Assembly (NCBI GenBank): GCA_037439685.1 | Contig: JBBIVO010000004.1 | Location: forward strand, 1 to 54,026 | Length of the DNA stretch: 54,026 nt | Direction: 5' to 3' | DNA from: JAGTRB01 sp037439685 | GTDB lineage: Archaea > Thermoproteota > Bathyarchaeia > TCS64 | In this document: piece after piece, positions 49,939 to 54,026 of the stretch | Layout of the letters: the number at the start of each line of letters is the position of its first letter | Numbering within the stretch: position 1 is the stretch's first letter | Notes under the pieces: model-generated | The model's database searches: none | Seen by the model: only the letters and a program-made list of their open reading frames with translations | What the model was told of the DNA's origin: nothing | Translations under genes and position numbers: made by a program

Positions 49939-50505
49939 ATGAGCTTCGACGAGAAGATGGACGCCATCGACCTCATAATAAACGTGCTCAGGGAGCATGA
50001 GAAGAGCCTAGACGAGCTGGTTTCGAGATTAGAGGAGCTCGTATCGAGGGCCGCGCAGGAAGGTGAGGGGGCTAGGGTTGAGAGGCCCATCATCAGGGCC
50101 CTCGTAAGGGAGTGGAAAGAGTTCAAGGAGAGGTGCACCGGGGCTAGAATCGCATCCTTCGAGGTGCAGGATAAGCATCTCAGGGTATCAGCCCTCAAGG
50201 GGGGAGTCCTCCACCTCTACGAGGAGGCGATACCGGACATGGAGATAAGGTTCAAGGAGAGGGAGAAGAGGCTCCTCATAGAAGAGGTCGAGCTTGGAGG
50301 AAGAGAACTAGTCCCGGCGGCCCTCAGGGGGAGGCTGAACTGCGGATTAGAGGTCACGGTTAGAGGGGAGGAGACGAGGATGCCGGATGGAGCCTCCCTA
50401 TACAGAATAGTCTACGATGTCGAGGCCGAGAGGGCGAGGAGCTGGCTGGCAAACCAGCTCAAGATGGACCCGAAGAATATAATCCACGGGAGGCTGCAGG
50501 GCTGA
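49939..50505 (+). CDS. Hypothetical protein with N-terminal coiled coil
   Basis: I do not recognise this 188-residue protein. Residues 5-40 form a coiled coil (IDLIINVLREHEKSLDELVS and RLEELVS). The rest is mixed strand and helix, with FEVQDKHLRVSALKGGVLHL as a possible beta sheet core and RIVYDVEAERARSWLANQLK near the end. It has no signal or membrane segment, so it is cytoplasmic. It converges on a winged-helix regulator gene 13 bases away. Confidence 0.55.
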   Translation: MSFDEKMDAIDLIINVLREHEKSLDELVSRLEELVSRAAQEGEGARVERPIIRALVREWKEFKERCTGARIASFEVQDKHLRVSALKGGVLHLYEEAIPDMEIRFKEREKRLLIEEVELGGRELVPAALRGRLNCGLEVTVRGEETRMPDGASLYRIVYDVEAERARSWLANQLKMDPKNIIHGRLQG

Positions 50506-50518
50506 AGGGGAGACAGGC

Positions 50519-50833
50519 CTACTCCCGCAGGATTAAGGAGTCGGCCATCTCCTCCATCCTTATCAGCTCCCTGGCCCTACTGAAGTAGTTTAGGACGCCC
50601 TCCCCCTTCCTAGTGATCACATAGTAGGTGTTGGTTCTCCTATCCCTTCTCCTCCCCTCCCTGGCATCGACCTCCCTTATCAGCTCCTGATCCACGAGGA
50701 ACCTCAATATCTGCTGGAGGGGCTTCCAGGATAGGTTGGCGCCATACATGATCCTTGTGGGCTTATTCACCCCAGACCTGATCAGCATAAGCACATCCAG
50801 ATAGATCTCGAGCTTAGACCTTCGGCGCGCCAT
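50519..50833 (-). CDS. Archaeal winged-helix transcription regulator
   Basis: A 104-residue protein of the single wHTH type common in archaea: KLEIYLDVLMLIRSGVNKPT, RIMYGANLSWKPLQQILRFL as the recognition helix region, then LVDQELIREVDAREGRRRDR and the wing NTYYVITRKGEGVLNYFSRA. The C-terminal helix should form the dimer. The target is unknown. It starts at ATG 50833. Confidence 0.78.
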   Translation of the reverse strand: MARRRSKLEIYLDVLMLIRSGVNKPTRIMYGANLSWKPLQQILRFLVDQELIREVDAREGRRRDRRTNTYYVITRKGEGVLNYFSRARELIRMEEMADSLILRE

Positions 50834-51144
50834 GGAAGGCCATAGGCTTGATCCTTTAATTCTCTAATAAAGATTATGGATTATCTCTTCATGATAAGGA
50901 GCCCTCCTATAGATTGAGATCAGCGTTGGAAGGTAGGATTTCGAGAGCCGAGCCGGAATTATTACATAAATAATTAATTTTTAGATAAAAAATATCTAAA
51001 AATTAACTAATTTAAAAAAAAAGGAGATGAGGCGGGTTTGAAGTTAAGTTTAATTTAGAGATTGAGTTCAGTGTATAATTATCATGTTTCGGAAATTCAA
51101 TCATGCTAAAAATATATATTTGAAAAATGTATTTTTTTTAATCA
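50834..51144. other. AT-rich intergenic region
   Basis: No gene. The composition changes here to strongly AT-rich and stays so to about 53.1 kb. A TATA element for the UbiA gene lies at its right end (51109-51121). Confidence 0.5.
51109..51121 (+). promoter_or_regulatory. TATA box for the UbiA-family gene
   Basis: AAAATATATATTT is centred about 30 bases before GTG 51145, which suggests a leaderless or almost leaderless transcript. Confidence 0.5.
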
Positions 51145-52050
51145 GTGAAAAAATTAAGAGTTTTCTCTTTGACATTCGAGGTTCTCAAGTCTAGGGCTGA
51201 ATACGCCCTTATAGCCTTTACCCTCCCATCAGTAATAGGCTTTTCAATTTCTAGTGTTGGCCCATTATCGATCTCAAAGCTCATAACACTTGTCATTGCA
51301 GTTACATCGGTTGCCTACAGCATATATCTGAATAACGATCTATGGGATCTTGAAAATGATATTAGGTATATAAATCTTGGAAAACCCGAAGCAGCCAAGA
51401 GGCCCTTAGCCAAAGGTTTAATATCAAAAAAAGAGATGAAAATATTTGTAATTTTCTTTATGATTTTAGGTTTAAGTGCGGCATTATTAATAAATATCCA
51501 AGCTTTTTTGGCTCAGCTAGGATTTTTAGCTATAGGATTTGCCTATTCCATTGAGCCAATTAAATTGAAAAAAAGATTTATCATTAAATATATAACATTA
51601 GCGTCGGGAGCGGTATTGTCGATTCTAACTGGAGGCTTCGCCTCTGGAGGAATCTCTGGAAGATTAATATTCTTTGTCATCATTAGTTTTATAATTTATT
51701 TTGGGCTAGGTTCTCTGAATGATTTAAGGGACCTGAAGTGGGATAAGGAAGCAGGAATAAAAAGCTTCCCTGTAGTGTTAGGCCCCGAACTCACCGTCAG
51801 GCTGATGTTGGGGGTTCTCTTTGGAGTTATGGGAGGGTTCATATTTGGATACTACCAGTTTGGATTTAACATAGCGTTCCCTGTTTTAGGATTAATAATA
51901 TTAAGTGGATGGATCTATTCAATCTATCCATTACTGCAGAGACACAATGATGAATCTTTAGTTAAAAAGGTTGTAGTTAAAAGAACTTATCCATATTGGA
52001 TAATGCTATTATTTACAATATTATTAGGTAGTTTACAATTTTTATTATAA
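51145..52050 (+). CDS. UbiA-family prenyltransferase
   Basis: An integral membrane enzyme that moves a prenyl group to an acceptor. About eight or nine helices. The two aspartate motifs are YLNNDLWDLENDIRYINLG and GLGSLNDLRDLKWDKEAG, and the AAKRPLAKGLISKKEM segment follows the first as in geranylgeranylglyceryl phosphate transferases and related enzymes. Acceptor unknown; ether-lipid, quinone and haem/chlorophyll-type members share these motifs. The gene is far more AT-rich than most of the window, which suggests separate origin. A regulator-like gene converges on it 29 bases downstream. Confidence 0.85.
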   Translation: MKKLRVFSLTFEVLKSRAEYALIAFTLPSVIGFSISSVGPLSISKLITLVIAVTSVAYSIYLNNDLWDLENDIRYINLGKPEAAKRPLAKGLISKKEMKIFVIFFMILGLSAALLINIQAFLAQLGFLAIGFAYSIEPIKLKKRFIIKYITLASGAVLSILTGGFASGGISGRLIFFVIISFIIYFGLGSLNDLRDLKWDKEAGIKSFPVVLGPELTVRLMLGVLFGVMGGFIFGYYQFGFNIAFPVLGLIILSGWIYSIYPLLQRHNDESLVKKVVVKRTYPYWIMLLFTILLGSLQFLL

Positions 52051-52079
52051 GACTTCATTTAGAAGATTAAGACAGCATT

Positions 52080-52970
52080 CTATATATAAGGAAAAATTTT
52101 TCCCTTTTCCCATATATGAAAGAAAATTCCTTTTAATGTTTCTGCAATATTTTTATCTTTTATCTTGACTGCGAACAAGAAACTTCCATTAAAGGGGTTT
52201 GGAACTTCAATAATAGCGATCTCATCGTCAACAACCATAAAACTATTAACTATTTTATCTACAACTTTTATATTTTTGTTATATTTACTAAGAAAATTAT
52301 ATAAGGTTTTAATTGAATTGGGAGAGAGCAAAATACTTAAAATCTTTTTTGCATTTTCTATTTTAACCTCTTCCATTATATATAGTATTTCAACGTTTGA
52401 CTCAATTTTTTCAACGAGAATTTTTGCTACATTAAAATCATAATATTTTGACATTAAATAAATATTCTGTTTAGACTTTTCGATTTCAACCAACATCTCG
52501 CTTCTTAGACAGTCAAAATCTAGAATTTTAATTATTAAAGCTTCATCTTCTGAAATAATATTAATTATTTCATCTGGAAATATTGTCTTTAAAAAATCAA
52601 GTTTTTTTTCTTCATTTACATATCCCAAATTTTCCATCTCATCAATAATTTTGAGTTTTTCCTTCATCGTTAAAATAGGCTCAACCTTTTTGATCATATT
52701 TATCAATATTTTACCTAATTGAGTTAATTTATATTTTCCTTCACGTTTTTCTATTAATCCTATTTCTAAGAGGTCTTTTATTCTTGAATAAAACCTTTTT
52801 TGAGTAATTCCTAGAAGCTTTAGATTTTCTTTAGAACTAGTTATACCATTTTCTAAATGCAAAAAAATATTCATTGAATCCTCGTTTCCAAGGGCCTTTA
52901 TTATTTTTATAAATTCCTCTAATGCTAAATCAGATATTCCCATCACTATCTTCCTTTTAGACTCAGACAT
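52080..52970 (-). CDS. Predicted transcription regulator (HTH plus C-terminal sensor-like domain)
   Basis: A 296-residue protein. Residues 20-100 form a winged helix: ALGNEDSMNIFLHLENGITS, LGITQKRFYSRIKDLLEIGL, then KREGKYKLTQLGKILINMIK. The C-terminal half alternates strands and helices (IEKSKQNIYLMSKYYDFNVA, SNVEILYIMEEVKIENAKKI, KVVDKIVNSFMVVDDEIAII) in the manner of the PLD-like domains of TrmB-type or related archaeal regulators. The ligand is unknown. It is strongly AT-rich like the UbiA gene, and the two may have arrived together. Confidence 0.65.
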   Translation of the reverse strand: MSESKRKIVMGISDLALEEFIKIIKALGNEDSMNIFLHLENGITSSKENLKLLGITQKRFYSRIKDLLEIGLIEKREGKYKLTQLGKILINMIKKVEPILTMKEKLKIIDEMENLGYVNEEKKLDFLKTIFPDEIINIISEDEALIIKILDFDCLRSEMLVEIEKSKQNIYLMSKYYDFNVAKILVEKIESNVEILYIMEEVKIENAKKILSILLSPNSIKTLYNFLSKYNKNIKVVDKIVNSFMVVDDEIAIIEVPNPFNGSFLFAVKIKDKNIAETLKGIFFHIWEKGKIFPYI

Positions 52971-53147
52971 TGAACATCGGCCTTAAATTCTTATATTATC
53001 TACCAGAAAAAACATTATTAAAAAAAATGGAGCGCTTTAATTTATTAGTAATATATATTAATTTGAGTTCGAATTTTCATTGCACGTTTTAAATTTATCC
53101 ACAAAATTTTTAAATATTTTTGATTGATGGTTTTTGAGTTGAGGAAT

Positions 53148-53501
53148 ATGTCAATCCTTGTCGTAGACGATGATGAGAGTTTAGTTAGAACCTTCAAGAT
53201 GATCCTTGAGGCTGAGGGGTATCATGTGGATGCTGCGGCTTCAGGGAGTGAGGCCCTGGAGATGTGCGGCAGCTCGGTCTACGACCTAATCATCCTAGAT
53301 GTGATGCTTAAAGATATGAGAGGTGATGAGGTTATAAGATGTTTAAGGAAGCTTCATAAGAGGGTGAGGGTTCTGTTGATAACTGGATACTCAACCTTTA
53401 AGGAGAGCATCGATGCTCTTAGCCTTGGTGTCTCTGAGATCCTCCTTAAGCCCATCTCCCCTGATGAGCTGGTCAGGGCTGTGAGGGAGGCCCTCTCTTA
53501 G
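53148..53501 (+). CDS. Response regulator receiver-domain protein
   Basis: A stand-alone receiver domain. From ATG 53148 it starts MSILVVDDDESLVRTFKMIL, with acidic pocket D7-D8-D9 region, phosphoacceptor D51 in DLIILDVMLKDMRGDEV, the switch threonine in LLITGYSTFKESI and the lysine of ILLKPISPDEL. No output domain is attached. A TATA-like TTTTTAAATA at about 53107-53116 makes the inner ATG more likely than TTG 53124. It overlaps the end of the convergent kinase gene by 29 bases, so the two probably belong to one two-component system. Confidence 0.88.
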   Translation: MSILVVDDDESLVRTFKMILEAEGYHVDAAASGSEALEMCGSSVYDLIILDVMLKDMRGDEVIRCLRKLHKRVRVLLITGYSTFKESIDALSLGVSEILLKPISPDELVRAVREALS

Positions 53502-54006
53502 GGGGTCCCTCCTTGGGGATGGTTATGGTGAAGGTCGTCCCCTCTCCAACCTTGGATTCGACCTCTATCCTCCCCCCGTGGGGCTCCACCGCTCTCTTGC
53601 AGTAGGCCAGTCCCAGGCCTAGGCCTCCCGGCTTGGTTGTGGAGAAGGGGTTGAAGAGGCTCTTCGAGGCCTCTTCAGGTATTCCTTCCCCTGTGTCGGA
53701 TATCCTTATCACCGCCTCTTCTCCTATGGATTCCGCCGAGATCGTGAGGGAACCCCCATTGGGCATGGCCTCTATGGAGTTCCTGAGGAGGTTGTCTAGG
53801 ACCCTCCTGAACCTCATTGGATCCAGCGTGACGGGGTTGAGGCCTTCTCCAAGCTTGAGGGATATGGAGATGGATGGTGGGGGGTAGAGCCCCTCTAGGG
53901 CCCTCCTGATCAGCCCTCCAAGGTCTGTGGCCTCCAGCCTGAGGGGACCCCCCTTCATCTCGTATCTTACGTCCTTCAGGATGTCGGCCGCCTCCTCGAC
54001 AGCCCC
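53473..54006 (-). CDS. Sensor histidine kinase, C-terminal ATPase part (incomplete at window end)
   Basis: The ATP-binding domain of a histidine kinase: N box RVLDNLLRNSIEAMPNGG, G1 box ISDTGEGIPEE, F box LFNPFSTTKPGGLGLGLAYC, G2 within it, and HGGRIEVESKVGEGTTFTIT. The upstream frame (AVEEAADILKDVRYEMKGGP) reads as the end of a dimerisation helix, but an in-frame TAG occurs at 54007-54009, 17 bases from the edge. The ATG at 53958 would give a shortened protein. I expect the real gene to continue beyond the window, with the stop being an edge error or a true disruption. Confidence 0.75.
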   Translation of the reverse strand, partial: GAVEEAADILKDVRYEMKGGPLRLEATDLGGLIRRALEGLYPPPSISISLKLGEGLNPVTLDPMRFRRVLDNLLRNSIEAMPNGGSLTISAESIGEEAVIRISDTGEGIPEEASKSLFNPFSTTKPGGLGLGLAYCKRAVEPHGGRIEVESKVGEGTTFTITIPKEGPPKRGPPSQP

Positions 54007-54026
54007 CTATATGAGGCTGAGTAGGG

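Noticed and set aside
49805..49942. Small ORF of 45 residues ending in an ATGA overlap with the gene at 49939
   Set aside because: It runs through the TATA box of the next gene and has no recognisable features; the overlap is probably chance.
1..54026. CRISPR array
   Set aside because: No regularly spaced direct repeats were seen anywhere in the window.

Overview
The window looks like a scaffold from an uncultivated archaeon, probably of the Thermoproteota (Bathyarchaeia or a neighbouring lineage). The signs are AT-rich TATA boxes about 26-30 bases before leaderless or short-leader genes, GGTGATC-type Shine-Dalgarno sites, a class II tRNA with an intron after position 37, many GTG/TTG starts, AGG-dominated arginine codons, and archaeal families (AOR-type oxidoreductase, ferredoxin-dependent oxoacid oxidoreductase, split transketolase, PaREP1, small retropepsin-like proteins, HEPN/MNT). 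The lineage is an inference. Three runs of N (2795-2815, 4192-4222, 19206-19253) interrupt two genes and a tRNA intron, so this is a draft assembly.

Layout. 0.1-5.3 kb: a family III CoA-transferase and a fumarate-reductase-like flavoprotein, then on the other strand an M20 amidohydrolase and a DUF6282 metal hydrolase. 5.4-9.5 kb: a small membrane protein, an OsmC-like peroxidase, a transposase relic, and a four-cluster ferredoxin with an aldehyde:ferredoxin oxidoreductase and a TIGR04076 protein. 9.6-19.1 kb: one tightly overlapping aromatic-amino-acid operon: split transketolase (making erythrose 4-phosphate), DAHP synthase, aroB, aroD, aroE, aroK, aroA, aroC, chorismate mutase and prephenate dehydratase. 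The transketolase N subunit carries an N-terminal winged-helix domain. 19.1-26.4 kb: tRNA-Leu(UAG) followed by an AT-richer island of decayed genes (integrase relic, PD-(D/E)XK-like protein, permease/DUF1805/Usp pseudogenes, IS1595-like relic, PaREP1 protein, three retropepsin-like genes, a duplicated zinc-ribbon gene), which looks like an old integrated element.

26.4-31.9 kb: inorganic pyrophosphatase, then an ECF transporter (EcfT, fused double EcfA, YkoE-type S component) and TenA, which together fit import and salvage of a thiamine precursor; a VapBC pair and a tiny helix-turn-helix gene sit between the two halves. 32.1-38.6 kb: a membrane-bound HTH regulator with a perfect inverted repeat at its promoter, then a secreted protein, an RDD protein, a large NEW3-type surface protein and an ABC exporter. 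39.1-40.7 kb: superoxide dismutase and a ZIP metal transporter. 40.9-46.4 kb: HEPN/MNT pair, a second ABC exporter, an MFS transporter with an operator-like repeat, and a CDF metal exporter whose cytoplasmic domain appears three times and whose gene contains a 32-base perfect palindrome. 46.5-49.5 kb: 2-oxoacid:ferredoxin oxidoreductase with alpha and beta fused. 49.9-54.0 kb: a hypothetical protein, a winged-helix regulator, an AT-rich UbiA prenyltransferase with a regulator, and a two-component pair whose kinase runs into the window edge.

The items I find most worth a second look are the winged-helix/transketolase fusion heading the shikimate operon (with an apparent non-standard ATT start), the retropepsin-like cluster with one member that has lost its catalytic aspartate, the tRNA-linked island, and the perfect palindrome inside the CDF gene.
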